64,000 nt of DNA from Pycnococcus provasolii. Lineage: Eukaryota > Chlorophyta > Pseudoscourfieldiophyceae > Pseudoscourfieldiales > Pycnococcaceae. Below the pieces are notes generated by a model. It ran no database searches. It saw nothing but the letters and a program-made list of their open reading frames with translations, and was not told where the DNA came from. Of this stretch, positions 29,622-39,188 are shown one piece after another. Location: positions 62,001 through 126,000 of the forward strand of contig OW568878.1 of assembly GCA_938743325.2 (NCBI GenBank), read 5' to 3'. The first letter of the stretch is position 1, and every line of letters starts with the position of its first letter. Made by a program: the position numbers and the translations under genes.

Positions 29622-30245
29622 ATGCTGGACTACTGCGGCGCAGAGCTGCGACGCCCGTACGCGCCCGCGCGCCCGAACGCGGTCACCAGCATGAATGCCG
29701 GTGCCAATGCCGCGCGCAATGCCGCGCGCAGCCGCGTCGCGCTCGCGCGCGACGCTCGCATGCGCCTGAACGCACGCGCGCGCGTGCTCGCCGACGTGAC
29801 GAACGCCTCTCCTGCTGCTCCAGCTCCTCCTGCTGATCCTGCTGCTCCTGCTGGTGCTGGTGCTGGTGCTGCACGTGCGCTGCGCTCGCCAGCGCTTAAG
29901 CGCCGCCGCATGTTCGCGCAAGCGGCTGCTGCTGCTGCTGCCCATCTCAACTGGTCGTCTGACGACGACGACGACGAGCCTGTCGCTGCTGCTGCTGCTG
30001 CTGAAGAAGCAGGCTTTGAGTCGCCGAGCCCGCGCCACCGCCTGCAACCAGTTTGGTTCGACATGGCGGTGGTGTCGACGAACCGCGCAGCGCGCGCGCG
30101 CGCTGCGGGTCTCGACCCTTATGCTGCGCCATGGGGAGACCTGCCCGCCGACCCTTGGGCTGCGACTGCTGCTGCTGCAATCGCCGCCATCGACGAGGAC
30201 TCGGACGCTGCCGAGGACGCGCAGCTTCCGACGACGCAGGATTAA
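29622..30245 (+). CDS. Second Harbinger frame, Ala-rich, function unknown
   Basis: Lies directly after the transposase stop, within the element. The first ATG of the frame (MLDYCGAELRR) is at 29622; the frame is open back to about 29514. The product (207 residues) is Ala/Asp/Arg-rich low complexity with an acidic run WSSDDDDDEP. PIF/Harbinger elements usually carry a second gene for a Myb/SANT protein; no tryptophan-repeat Myb pattern is seen here, so homology cannot be claimed. Confidence 0.45.
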   Translation: MLDYCGAELRRPYAPARPNAVTSMNAGANAARNAARSRVALARDARMRLNARARVLADVTNASPAAPAPPADPAAPAGAGAGAARALRSPALKRRRMFAQAAAAAAAHLNWSSDDDDDEPVAAAAAAEEAGFESPSPRHRLQPVWFDMAVVSTNRAARARAAGLDPYAAPWGDLPADPWAATAAAAIAAIDEDSDAAEDAQLPTTQD

Positions 30246-30597
30246 CCGCCATATAAGGTCGGGCGGGAAGTTTGAAAGTTTTGGAATGACTTTGCGGGGG
30301 GGGGAGGGCGCAAAGCAATAAGGTTGGCCCCGCAAAGGGAAAGGGCAAACCCGAATCTCCATGGGGAGACCCGCAAAACGGTAAAAAAATGAATGCCTTT
30401 GCGGATGCAACTTTGCCCCAATAAGGTTCGGCCTTAGAAGGAAGGGTCCCACAAGCGCGACAACAACAACAACAACCTGCTCGGTGCCTCGCTGCGGTTG
30501 CCTCCTACTCCATCGTCCGACGTGCATTACGACGGCCGCGCTGGCGGAAGCGCGACACACACAAAGTCTGTCTTGCTCGCAAGAGAACCTTTGGACC

Positions 30598-32097
30598 ATG
30601 ACGCTCTCGTCGTCAACCACCGTCGGACTCAGCGCAACGCAAGTCAGCTGCCATAGCGCGGCGGAGCAGCTTAAGGAGGCTTGCGTCAGGCAACTCAAAG
30701 AACACAAGGCGAACGTGGACGTCGCGGCTGGGCTCGTCGCGGCGGTCAACCTGTGCAACAAGTACCTTTCCACAGCTGTGCGAACACCGCAAGCGTCGAA
30801 GCAACTTGCCACGCTGCAAGCCACGGTGACAAAAGCGATTAAGAAGGGCGGCATCCCGCCTTCGAAAAAGCCGGCGCCGTTACCTCTGTCGTCGACGAAG
30901 TCGAGGACGAAGAACGCGCTGCCGGCCATCGCAAGCGCGAAGAGCACGGCAAGGTCCATCAAGAGCACGGCAAGGTCCATGCACGCCGTCGACGCCGTTG
31001 CCGCTGGCTTTGACTCGGTTGACTACACGATGCCTCAGTCGTTTCTCGAGCAGGGTGCGCGCAAGCTGGACAGCGACTACCTGGCCATGAGCAGAAAGCA
31101 GGATGCCAAGGTGGGACAGGAGGATGCCGCCGCGCGCGAGAAGATCAGAGCTCAGCAGCGTAAAACGCGCGCAGACCTGCTTGAGCAGATGGCGGAGCAC
31201 CGTGAGCAGGATGCCGCGAGGCTTCTGGAGAAGCGGCGCGAGCTTGTCTCGGTCAACTCCGCCGTGTCGACGTGGGAAAAGGAGGAGGCGGCACGCGCGG
31301 AGCAGGCTAGGCAAAAGGCTCGTGTCATGCAGGCTGACCGCAACGCGCAGGTGGATGCAAACGCCGAGCGCCGCCGTGTCGAGCGCCTCAACATTCAATA
31401 CGAGGATGCGCAGATGCTGCGACGCATGGAGATGGAGGCGGCGGAGGAGGAACGAAAAAAGGCTGCGTACAAGGCGAAGCAGAAGAAGCAGCTCATGGAA
31501 GTGCAGGATGATAACAAGCGGAAGCTCGCGGAACGTGCGGCTGCCAAAACTGCCACACGTGCTGATGACGAGCGATTGATGCAGGAGTACGAGGCGGAAC
31601 TTGAGAGGCGCGACTTGCGCCGGCGATGGGAAATTGAGGAGACGAAGCGAAAGATGCTCGCACGGTACCACGCAGGTGGAGGCGAGGCGCTTACGGCAAG
31701 CTTGGCGGAGCAAGCTGCGATGGACGAGGCAAGGGCGCAGGCGGCGACGAAGGCGATGGCTGATGCTGAGGATGAACGAGAGAGGCAGAAGGTGGCACGG
31801 CGCAGGGCTGGGGACGCGGCGCAGCGCAAGGCGTTGGATGCTCAGATTGCGCAGGCGGAGAGAGAGCGCCAGCTCGAGAGCATGCAGGCTGCGGAGTACG
31901 CGAAGCAGGTGCGAGCTGAGGCGGAGGAGCTCGAGAGGGAGAAGCGGAAGGCGAAGGCTGACTTGAAGGCTGTCAAGGTGGCGAGCCTCGCTGAGCGCAA
32001 GGCGGAACTGAAGGATGAGGCGCGCAGGAGATTCGACGCCGCTCGCGACATCATGCCATCTGAGGAGCGCAAGATGCAGAGGGCGTTTCTCGGATAG
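30598..32097 (+). CDS. Coiled-coil protein, possibly axonemal (TPH-like)
   Basis: A 499-residue protein starting at ATG 30598 (MTLSSSTTVG). The N-terminal ~100 residues are helical and mixed. The rest is a long, uninterrupted Arg/Glu/Ala/Lys coiled coil with patterns such as ADLLEQMAEHREQDAARLLEKRREL and AERERQLESMQAAEYAKQVRAE, ending SEERKMQRAFLG. This recalls trichohyalin/plectin-homology proteins of cilia (MNS1/CFAP type), but low-complexity coiled coils give weak evidence. A Harbinger element sits about 160 bp upstream. Confidence 0.65.
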   Translation: MTLSSSTTVGLSATQVSCHSAAEQLKEACVRQLKEHKANVDVAAGLVAAVNLCNKYLSTAVRTPQASKQLATLQATVTKAIKKGGIPPSKKPAPLPLSSTKSRTKNALPAIASAKSTARSIKSTARSMHAVDAVAAGFDSVDYTMPQSFLEQGARKLDSDYLAMSRKQDAKVGQEDAAAREKIRAQQRKTRADLLEQMAEHREQDAARLLEKRRELVSVNSAVSTWEKEEAARAEQARQKARVMQADRNAQVDANAERRRVERLNIQYEDAQMLRRMEMEAAEEERKKAAYKAKQKKQLMEVQDDNKRKLAERAAAKTATRADDERLMQEYEAELERRDLRRRWEIEETKRKMLARYHAGGGEALTASLAEQAAMDEARAQAATKAMADAEDERERQKVARRRAGDAAQRKALDAQIAQAERERQLESMQAAEYAKQVRAEAEELEREKRKAKADLKAVKVASLAERKAELKDEARRRFDAARDIMPSEERKMQRAFLG

Positions 32098-32392
32098 ATG
32101 GACGTTTTGTTTCACATACAAGTAAGAGTCAAGATGATACCCTCAACGCACCACAAACAACCCCGCCCCACCTGCCATTGCCATGCATGCGGAGGTCGGT
32201 GCGGTGCGTCCCCCACATCCCTTCCCCGGCAGCGGCGGATCCCCCTGCTCTCTGCTGTCTGCTTTGCTCTGTTGTCCCCCCCCTCCCCCTTGCTGCCCTG
32301 CCAGAATTTGGCGCCCGCCCTCCTCCGGCCTGCTTTCCGGGTTTGACTTCATTCTCTCGGCCAAAGCCAAAGTCCGCCTGCCACCCGCCATA

Positions 32393-33739
32393 ATGGGGGG
32401 CCCCGGCAACCGCGACGTGCCTCGCAGCCTCTCGCTGCGTAAGCTCGCCAGTCAACCGCCTCCGCACGCCGCACAGTGCAATGCCGACGTCGACGACGAT
32501 GACGACTACTGGGACTTCGAACCGACGCCTCAACTAATGAAGGTGACGACGACGACAACACCAGCGCCAGCGCGAGCAGAACAGCCTGCTTCATCGTTGG
32601 TGCCAGCTTCACCATCAAACTTGTACGGAGCAGCAACTTCGTCCGACGCAGCTGCAGGTGCTGCACCCGCGCCCTTGCAGGAGGAACGTGCGCCGGCATC
32701 GCCAGTGGCTGCACGAGAGTGCCCGATGCACGTCAACGACGTTGCGAGCGAGGGTGACGACGACAACGACGACAACGACAACGAAGAAGACGACGACGAC
32801 GACAACGAAGACGACGACGATGACGACGAAGGTTTGCAGTGGGGTGGCGAGTCAGACAGTGACGGCGCTTTGGACAGTTTCGACGGACCGCGCGAGGGTG
32901 CAGGTGGCTTTGCTTGGGACGACGAAGACGATGAACATCAGCGACAACCACAACACCAACGTGGAGATGCTCACGGCGAATTTGGGGCACCTTCACAGCT
33001 GGATGTGGAAAGATATGACAACTACGCTCATGATTTTGACTACGATGACGTCGAGGAGGAGGAGGAGGAGGAGCACGACGACGACGACAACGACGAGAAC
33101 ATGGCCGTGCACGAGGCGCCACACTTTGCTGCACCGTTTGCACCTGCCGCTATGCCAGCGCCACAGAGTAGGTTTGCGGCGGCCGATCGCACGTATTTCT
33201 CGTCCGCCGCCGCGCTTGCACCGTGGCGTCGTTTTTTCATCAGCACGCAGGAGATTGCGTCTGGAGTCTGCTGTGACGTCGTGCACATCGACTACGCCCA
33301 GGTGGCATTACTGGCAACGAAGGGTGGCGCGAGCTCAGGACGCGGAACGAAGAAAGCGGGTGACGCGACAGATGCTGTGCTTGAGGCTCAGTTTCCGGTG
33401 GCCAATCTCCTCGTAGGCAAGGGCGGTAAGCGTGCAGGAAAGGTGGGTCGTCGTGGCAGCGGCGCTGCCGGAGGTGGTACGGCTCACTGGAAGACGGAGC
33501 GCGGCGTACGCATCTATGTGACGGCTGAAGGCGTGGAGAAGCGGGGCAGCGCCGCGTACAGAGCTTGGGAAAAGGACAAGGCTGAGGCTGCAGGTGCAGG
33601 TGCAGGTGCAGCAGGTGCAGGTGCATTCGACGATGATGTGCCCGTGGAAACCTATGCAGCGTCCACGCCAAAGACCAAAAAGAGGCGACGCAGCAAAGGT
33701 GCGCTTCGTGCACTTGCCGGTCGAAAACGACGCAAGTAG
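32393..33739 (+). CDS. Acidic nuclear-type protein of unknown function
   Basis: A 448-residue protein. The ATG at 32393 (MGGPGNRDVPRSL) is preferred; an upstream ATG at 32183 adds 70 non-conserved, Pro/Cys-rich residues. The middle has several Asp/Glu runs (DDDNDDNDNEEDDDDD). A globular portion follows: APWRRFFISTQEIASG, VVHIDYAQVALLA, FPVANLLVGKGGK and TERGVRIYVTAEG. The C-terminus is basic (KTKKRRRSKGAL... KRRK), fitting a nuclear localisation signal. No family was recognised. Confidence 0.6.
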   Translation: MGGPGNRDVPRSLSLRKLASQPPPHAAQCNADVDDDDDYWDFEPTPQLMKVTTTTTPAPARAEQPASSLVPASPSNLYGAATSSDAAAGAAPAPLQEERAPASPVAARECPMHVNDVASEGDDDNDDNDNEEDDDDDNEDDDDDDEGLQWGGESDSDGALDSFDGPREGAGGFAWDDEDDEHQRQPQHQRGDAHGEFGAPSQLDVERYDNYAHDFDYDDVEEEEEEEHDDDDNDENMAVHEAPHFAAPFAPAAMPAPQSRFAAADRTYFSSAAALAPWRRFFISTQEIASGVCCDVVHIDYAQVALLATKGGASSGRGTKKAGDATDAVLEAQFPVANLLVGKGGKRAGKVGRRGSGAAGGGTAHWKTERGVRIYVTAEGVEKRGSAAYRAWEKDKAEAAGAGAGAAGAGAFDDDVPVETYAASTPKTKKRRRSKGALRALAGRKRRK

Positions 33740-33893
33740 AGTAGAACCGGCACACGTCGGATAAGCTATTCATTGCTCGTAGTCATGTAAATTGTATTGA
33801 AAAAGAAAATCTGTCGTTTGAATTATTTTTTACAACTCGTGGAAAAATACGTACTCGTCCTTCAGACGGGCGGCGGCTTCCTCACCTTTATTT

Positions 33894-34112
33894 TTATGAG
33901 TCCTGCATCTGCCTATCTCTGGTGTTGTAGTTGAGCAGTTTTTCCACGAGGTCTACGTGCGTCATGAGCATGCGCCTGCAGCAGTACCTGTTGAGTCCCA
34001 GTGCGTCGAGCGCGTCTCCCTCGGAGTAGTCGGCGGACAGCAGGTCGATGTACGTCTCCCACTTGTTTCCAGTCACCTTCCCGCACGTGAAGCACCTCAC
34101 GGGTATGATCAT
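33894..34112 (-). CDS. RPB10: RNA polymerase I/II/III subunit RPABC5 (RPB10)
   Basis: A 72-residue zinc protein shared by all three nuclear RNA polymerases. Start [13 protein letters not shown] with the first zinc cysteines, and RYCCRRM with the second pair, are near-invariant in the family. The length is the usual one. The frame is open far upstream of this ATG but only this start gives the conserved N-terminus. It is divergently transcribed from the uL14 gene across a 414-bp shared upstream region. Confidence 0.95.
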   Translation of the reverse strand: MIIPVRCFTCGKVTGNKWETYIDLLSADYSEGDALDALGLNRYCCRRMLMTHVDLVEKLLNYNTRDRQMQDS

Positions 34113-34526
34113 GACTTTCGACAAACTAACTGACAGACTTTCTTGTGTGCGTTGCAGGAGAAGGAGGAATGCGCGTTGAACTAACTGCGCGTGCGCGTGT
34201 TCGGACCCTCGGAACGAGAACGAGCGCGGTGACGAATGATTCGTAGAGGGCAGGGCGGCGGCGAATGGCACAGACAGGGAAGAATGGTGGACGAACGAAA
34301 CAAGAGAGGAACCGCGGAAGGGGGGAAAAACGAGAACGAGGAGAGGGGTTTGCTTTTTGGGGAAAAAAGCAAACCCCGAAATAGCGAAATGCTTCTCTCC
34401 CCGTCGATCTGCCGCAGGGGGTACCGGTTCCTCAGGAACCTGGAGGGGGCGGCGGCTCCTCTCCTCCCCCCTCCGGCGCCTCCCTCTCCTCCCCCCTCTT
34501 ACCATTTTCCAAACCACCGGTTAACC
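34113..34526. promoter_or_regulatory. Shared divergent upstream region of RPB10 and uL14
   Basis: 414 bp between two housekeeping translation/transcription genes, likely a bidirectional promoter by position. The uL14 side carries a pyrimidine-rich stretch (about 34455-34515) just before the ATG, reminiscent of the TOP-like leaders of ribosomal protein genes. Confidence 0.5.
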
Positions 34527-35310
34527 ATGTCGAAGCGTGGCTCAGGAGGCTCCGGAGGCAACAAGTTCCGCATGTCGCTCGCCATGCCCGTGGCGGCCGT
34601 CATGAACTGCGCAGACAACACGGGTGCCAAAAACCTGTACGTCATGGCTGTCAAAAACTGGGGCGCGCGCCTCAACCGATACCCATCCGCCGCGACGGGA
34701 ACCATGGTGATGGCCACCGTGAAGAAGGGAAAGCCGGACCTGCGCAAGAAGGTGATGCCCGCGATCGTCGTCAGGCAGCGCAAGCCGTGGAGGAGGAAGA
34801 ACGGAGAGTTCATCTACTTCGAGGACAACGCCGGTGTGATTGTCAACCCCAAGGGAGACCTCAAGGGTACGTGCTTGGGGAGAGTGACGGGAAAAGACAA
34901 AAGGGAGGGAGGGAGGTGCCGCCTATAACCTAACTGTATTTGCGCGCGGACGATGATGCATAAAATTTTGGATCCCAACATTCAGAGCCTATATGGTGCT
35001 GCTGACGTGTGCCCTTTGCTCGGCACACTACCAAAAAATTATCACCATCCTTCGGGGCTGAGTCAAAACTTAAACTTCATTGGATATCTACGGATATCGG
35101 ACGGACGTGGGACTGGGAGAGGGAGGGAGAGAGAGAGAGAGAAATATATATATATATAAATATATACACAACAAGACTCAAGGACTCACCACAAACACAA
35201 AAACACCTCCCCACAATACACGAACAGGATCGGCGATTGCGGGACCTGTTGCAAAGGAGTGCGCGGACATTTGGCCGCGTATTGCCAGCGCCGCGAACTC
35301 CATTCACTAG
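34527..35310 (+). CDS. RPL23: Ribosomal protein uL14 (L23), two exons
   Basis: Cytosolic large-subunit ribosomal protein. Exon 1 (34527-34866) gives [19 protein letters not shown] through [10 protein letters not shown] and one base; exon 2 (35228-35310) resumes with [18 protein letters not shown] and ends ASAANSIH. Joined, the product is 140 residues, exactly the family length and almost co-linear with animal L23. The reading frame runs on without a stop for about 60 bases into the intron, so an unspliced reading would give a wrong C-terminus. The splice sites are GTACGT and CAG. Confidence 0.93.
34867..35227 (+). other. Intron of the uL14 gene
   Basis: 361 bp, starting GTACGTGC and ending ACAG. 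It is AT-richer than the exons and contains GA and TA runs (about 35115-35166). Proof is that splicing restores the conserved uL14 C-terminus in frame. Confidence 0.9.
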
Positions 35311-35576
35311 AGGAATAGGCTGTGTTGTGAAAAAAAGAAAGAAACGCACTTGTATCCACAGCAACCAATAACAAAACCAGGTTTAAAACAACAACTACCT
35401 TACTTTTTTGTTAAATTTGGAACTTGTTTCATCGTCACTTACACACACACACACATACTGTAGTAAGATGTTCCCACCCCACCCACCCACCCACCCGAAA
35501 AAAAAAACCACAATACTCACACACACTCTCTCTCTCTCTCTCTCCCAAAAACAATCAATCTTCCAATGTGTCATCC

Positions 35577-38500
35577 TCACCTTGACGGCGCGGTTGCCAA
35601 AGCTGGCTCGAGGTCGCGAGGATCGGTAGGAAGTTCAGGACCTGTGCTGGGTGGCGTCGGCGTCACGCCACGCTTCGCCTCACGAGCGCTAGGTGCCGTG
35701 GTAGCATCGCCGCCAGCACCTAAGTAGCGATCAATGTTCCTCAGCTCGGTGCTCTTGAACGGGCGCTCGCCGAGAATCTCCGTCAGCTCCTTTACGCCAA
35801 TCACCTCCTTCTTCAGCAGCTCTTCTGCCAGCTTCTCAATCAAGGGCTTCTTCTCTGTCACCAGACTAAGCGTTCGCTCGTACATGGTATCCACCATCTT
35901 TCGCACCTCCTCGTCAATCACGCGCGCCGTATCACTCGAGTACGGCTTGTCGAATCGGTTCTCATCCGGTGGGAACGAAAGCATGCCGACGCGCTTGTTG
36001 AAGCCGTAGATGGAGACCTGCGCGTACGCCATGCGCGTCACCTTCTCGAGGTCGTTCTGCGCGCCAGTTGAGACTTTGCCAATCACAACCTGCTCCGCAG
36101 CACGGCCTCCAAGCGTCATGCAAATCATGTCGTTGATCTGCTCCACAGTCTGCAGGAGGTTCTCAGACGGAAGGTACTGCGCAAAGCCGAGAGCGGCAGT
36201 TCCACGCGGGACGATCGAGACCTTCAGCAAAGGCTCTGCGTTCTGAAGGAACCATCCCACAACCGCATGCCCAGCCTCGTGGTACGCAACCGTTTTTCGC
36301 TCCTCCTTCGAAATCACCTTATTTTTCTTCTCCATGCCACCAATCACGCGGTCCGTTGCCCGCTCAAAGTCCACCGCGTCCACGGAAGCCTTCCCCTCGC
36401 GTGCCGCGATCAGAGCAGCCTCGTTCACGATGTTCGCGATGTCGGCGCCGGCGAATCCCGGCGTGAGAGCAGCAAGCCTCTGTGCGTACTCTTCCACATT
36501 CATCGGCTCGTACTGCTGCGGTGAGTAAGGCTCGTCGTCGTCCTCGTCCTCGCTGCTGCTGCTGCTGACGCTGCCGCTGCCGCTGCTGTTGCTGTCGGAC
36601 GACACCTCCGTGTCGTCAACCTTCGTCTGCATCGTCAGCAACGACGCCAGCCCGCCTGCACTTTCTGCATTCTCCTCCTCCTCGGCATCGCCGCTCAGCT
36701 GTTTCTTATCCGCCGAGCCTTCCACCGCCTCGGCATCCCCGGCATCGATCGCAGGAAGATGCAGCTTGACCTTGTTCAGATAAATCTTGAAGATGTCCTC
36801 GCGTCCCTTGATGTCCGGCCGATCGACCGTCACCGTTCGGTCGAAGCGACCAGGACGGAGCAGAGCAGGATCCAAAATGTCGGGACGATTTGTTCCCGCC
36901 AGCACGACAACGCCCGAGGTGGTGCCGAAGCCGTCCATCTCCACGAGGAGCTGGTTCAGCGTGTTCTCGCGCTCGTCATTTCCGCCCATCGCAGCGCCTC
37001 GACCTCGCGCACGTCCAATGGCATCAATCTCATCGATGAATATTATGCTCGGCTGGTGGCTTCGCGCCTGTGCGAACAGGTCGCGCACGCGCGCGGGACC
37101 GACGCCGACAAACATCTCCATGAAATCTGAACCCGAAATGCTCAAGAAGGGAACATCTGACTCTCCCGCGGTTGCCTTGGCGAGAAGCGTCTTTCCCGTT
37201 CCCGGCGGGCCCACCAGAAGTGCACCACGCGGAATCTTTGCTCCGAGGTCGACGAACTTCTGCGGGTTGCGCAGAAACTTGACAAATTCCATAATCTCCA
37301 CCTTTGCTTCGTTGCAGCCAGCAACGTCCTTGAACATTATCTTGTTCTTCGAATTCTTGTCTTGCAGAGTGACGTGCGCCTTGCCGACGTTGAAGATTCC
37401 ACGCGATCCTCCGCCGGATCCAGGACGTCCGCCCCCGAACATATTACCTCCACCAAGCCCGCCGCCGAGCCCACCTCCCATCTGGCTCCTCGAGAACCAC
37501 ACGAAACCGCCGATGAGGAGAAGCGTTGGTAGAAGGCGAAGCAGCTCAACCTGCCAGCTGAGTTCCGACACATACGTCACGGGCAAGTACTCGTTGGGCA
37601 TCATGCCAAGAGACTCCTGTGCCTCCTCAATCTGCCTCTCGAACGCGTCGACGGAGCCGATGTTGAAGAAGTACTTGTACTTTGCGCCGGGCACCGGTCC
37701 TGACGTGCTGCCGCCACCCGCGGCTGACGACGACGTGGTGGAGGAGGTTGTTGGCGAGATCATGCCAGAGGCTGCCGCATTTGCCGCCGTATTCGACGAT
37801 GATGTCATCGCATCTGGCTTGACGTACACCTTCACAAGCGACTTATTTGTCACCTCCAGGTGCGACACCTGCCCCTTTTCAAGCAAGCCGGCTCGAAACT
37901 TCTGGAACGAGATTTCCTGCGCCGAACTGCCTCGCCCTGACGTGAGCGCCCACGCCGCGGCGCTCAGCACCGCGGAGCTCAAGAGTACGTTCTGCAAGCT
38001 TCCGTTCGCGAGGTCGCCGAGCGTTTTCGGATCCTCGCCGTCGCCGTTTGGACCGGACCCGCCTCCTCCGGAGCCACTTCCGGAACTTTTCATCTTGGCG
38101 TCGTTCGCAGCCTTGCCCGCCGCTCCTCCAGCCGAGGATTCCTTCTTGGGTGCCGACGACGAAGACTCGCTCGCGCCACCCTTGCTGGACTGCTGCCCTG
38201 TTGAGTTAGGCTTCTTCGAGCGCGACGAGAAGTTCTCGAATCCCTTGTGCGGCTTCTCGCTCATGGCACGCCTCGCCAGCGCGAACGAGCGCAACGCCTC
38301 GCGACGCAGCGACGTGCTCACCGCCGCAGATGCCGTTGCGGCGGCTGCAGACAAGGACGCCGCCGTCGAGCGCGCACCCTGCGTCATCACTGGGTTCACC
38401 ACCCCCAAGGCTCCTACTCTCGCCGCGGACGACGACGCGAGCCTTGCGAGTGCGCGGGCCGGGGCTGCCCACGCGGCACCCGACGCGGCGCTGGTGGTCT

Positions 38501-38651
38501 GCCCGAGCGCGCCGAGCGCGCTGCTGTGCGTCGTCAGAGCGCGGTTGATGCCCATCGGCATAAACCTTTGAGCGCCGTTCGCCAGGGTATTACTCATGGC
38601 TAACCCTGTGGCGGATACGACGACGGACGGGCCCAGACCCACTCCGGCCAT
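35577..38651 (-). CDS. m-AAA protease, FtsH/AFG3-like
   Basis: A 1024-residue ATP-dependent zinc metalloprotease of the FtsH family, most like the mitochondrial AFG3L2/FTSH3/10 group. A long N-terminus (about 250 residues, Ser/Ala/Gly-rich with KKPNST and Asn/Ser runs) precedes the FtsH extracellular-type domain and a TM segment ([14 protein letters not shown]). The AAA module has Walker A GPPGTGKT (about residue 480), Walker B IIFIDEID and [11 protein letters not shown]; the protease has HEAGH (about 795). An acidic/Ser-rich insertion of about 80 residues (about 637-715, [11 protein letters not shown]... EDEDDDEP) sits inside the AAA lid region. The chloroplast alternative is possible but the sequence fits AFG3 better. 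Confidence 0.9.
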   Translation of the reverse strand: MAGVGLGPSVVVSATGLAMSNTLANGAQRFMPMGINRALTTHSSALGALGQTTSAASGAAWAAPARALARLASSSAARVGALGVVNPVMTQGARSTAASLSAAAATASAAVSTSLRREALRSFALARRAMSEKPHKGFENFSSRSKKPNSTGQQSSKGGASESSSSAPKKESSAGGAAGKAANDAKMKSSGSGSGGGGSGPNGDGEDPKTLGDLANGSLQNVLLSSAVLSAAAWALTSGRGSSAQEISFQKFRAGLLEKGQVSHLEVTNKSLVKVYVKPDAMTSSSNTAANAAASGMISPTTSSTTSSSAAGGGSTSGPVPGAKYKYFFNIGSVDAFERQIEEAQESLGMMPNEYLPVTYVSELSWQVELLRLLPTLLLIGGFVWFSRSQMGGGLGGGLGGGNMFGGGRPGSGGGSRGIFNVGKAHVTLQDKNSKNKIMFKDVAGCNEAKVEIMEFVKFLRNPQKFVDLGAKIPRGALLVGPPGTGKTLLAKATAGESDVPFLSISGSDFMEMFVGVGPARVRDLFAQARSHQPSIIFIDEIDAIGRARGRGAAMGGNDERENTLNQLLVEMDGFGTTSGVVVLAGTNRPDILDPALLRPGRFDRTVTVDRPDIKGREDIFKIYLNKVKLHLPAIDAGDAEAVEGSADKKQLSGDAEEEENAESAGGLASLLTMQTKVDDTEVSSDSNSSGSGSVSSSSSEDEDDDEPYSPQQYEPMNVEEYAQRLAALTPGFAGADIANIVNEAALIAAREGKASVDAVDFERATDRVIGGMEKKNKVISKEERKTVAYHEAGHAVVGWFLQNAEPLLKVSIVPRGTAALGFAQYLPSENLLQTVEQINDMICMTLGGRAAEQVVIGKVSTGAQNDLEKVTRMAYAQVSIYGFNKRVGMLSFPPDENRFDKPYSSDTARVIDEEVRKMVDTMYERTLSLVTEKKPLIEKLAEELLKKEVIGVKELTEILGERPFKSTELRNIDRYLGAGGDATTAPSAREAKRGVTPTPPSTGPELPTDPRDLEPALATAPSR

Positions 38652-39188
38652 GGCGTTTGTTGGTGTGGACTGGGAGTGCGTCCTGTAAAAACTTTTTAGT
38701 TTGGAGCGGAGCGGGTTTTATCTCCCCGGTTGTGGCGGAGAGAACACCGCGTAGGAAGGGGGGCAGTCCGGGGAGGGGAAAGGGAAAGAAAGAAAGAAAG
38801 AGGCACCTTCGGGCCCCCTCCGCCAACCAAATTGGGACGCGGACATCACCATTACGATAGTGGATTGCCATTAGGGTTAGGGTTAGCAACCACGTGCCCC
38901 TACAGCCCTACTACCTCCTAGGGGTCAGCCTGTTGCCCTTCCTGACGTTTTTGGGAAAGAAACGTGACCTGGTGGGAGTCACCTCCTACCCTTAGAGGTA
39001 CGAGTCACCTCACGCCGTTGGCCTCGACGGACGGGGCCCCGTGTTCTACTCGTAGTGATCATATGAGATCATAGAGATCTATGTTGTCAAGAAAAAAATA
39101 TACGCAACAAAAGTTTGTTGACCATTATTTACTGCTACCTGTACTGTATTTATTTATTTACTTCACAAAACAAAACAAAACCATATGG
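38652..39188. other. Intergenic region with telomere-type tract
   Basis: 537 bp upstream of the FtsH gene and downstream of the TTL-like gene (both minus). It carries TTAGGGTTAGGGTTAG at about 38870-38886 (gene-sense CCCTAA for the FtsH gene, about 220 bp from its ATG) and a GAAA repeat near 38785. Confidence 0.6.

Larger units (their letters stand above)
26429..30433 (+). mobile_element. PIF/Harbinger DNA transposon, apparently complete
   Basis: A 4.0-kb element with 43-bp perfect terminal inverted repeats (26429-26471 and 30391-30433), beginning GGCCGAACCTTATTGG. It is flanked on both sides by TTA (26426-26428 and 30434-30436), the 3-bp target duplication typical of PIF/Harbinger. Inside are a transposase gene with an intact DDE domain and a second frame. 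The subterminal regions repeat TTTGCGGG / CCCGCAAA motifs, probable transposase sites, including a 29-bp hairpin at 26556-26651. The exact TIRs and unbroken transposase frame suggest a recent, possibly active autonomous copy. It lies about 160 bp upstream of the next gene's ATG. Confidence 0.93.

Noticed and set aside
36787-38571. 594-residue plus-strand frame opposite FtsH
   Set aside because: A shadow of the FtsH gene; the minus frame has clear AAA and zinc-protease motifs and this one has none.
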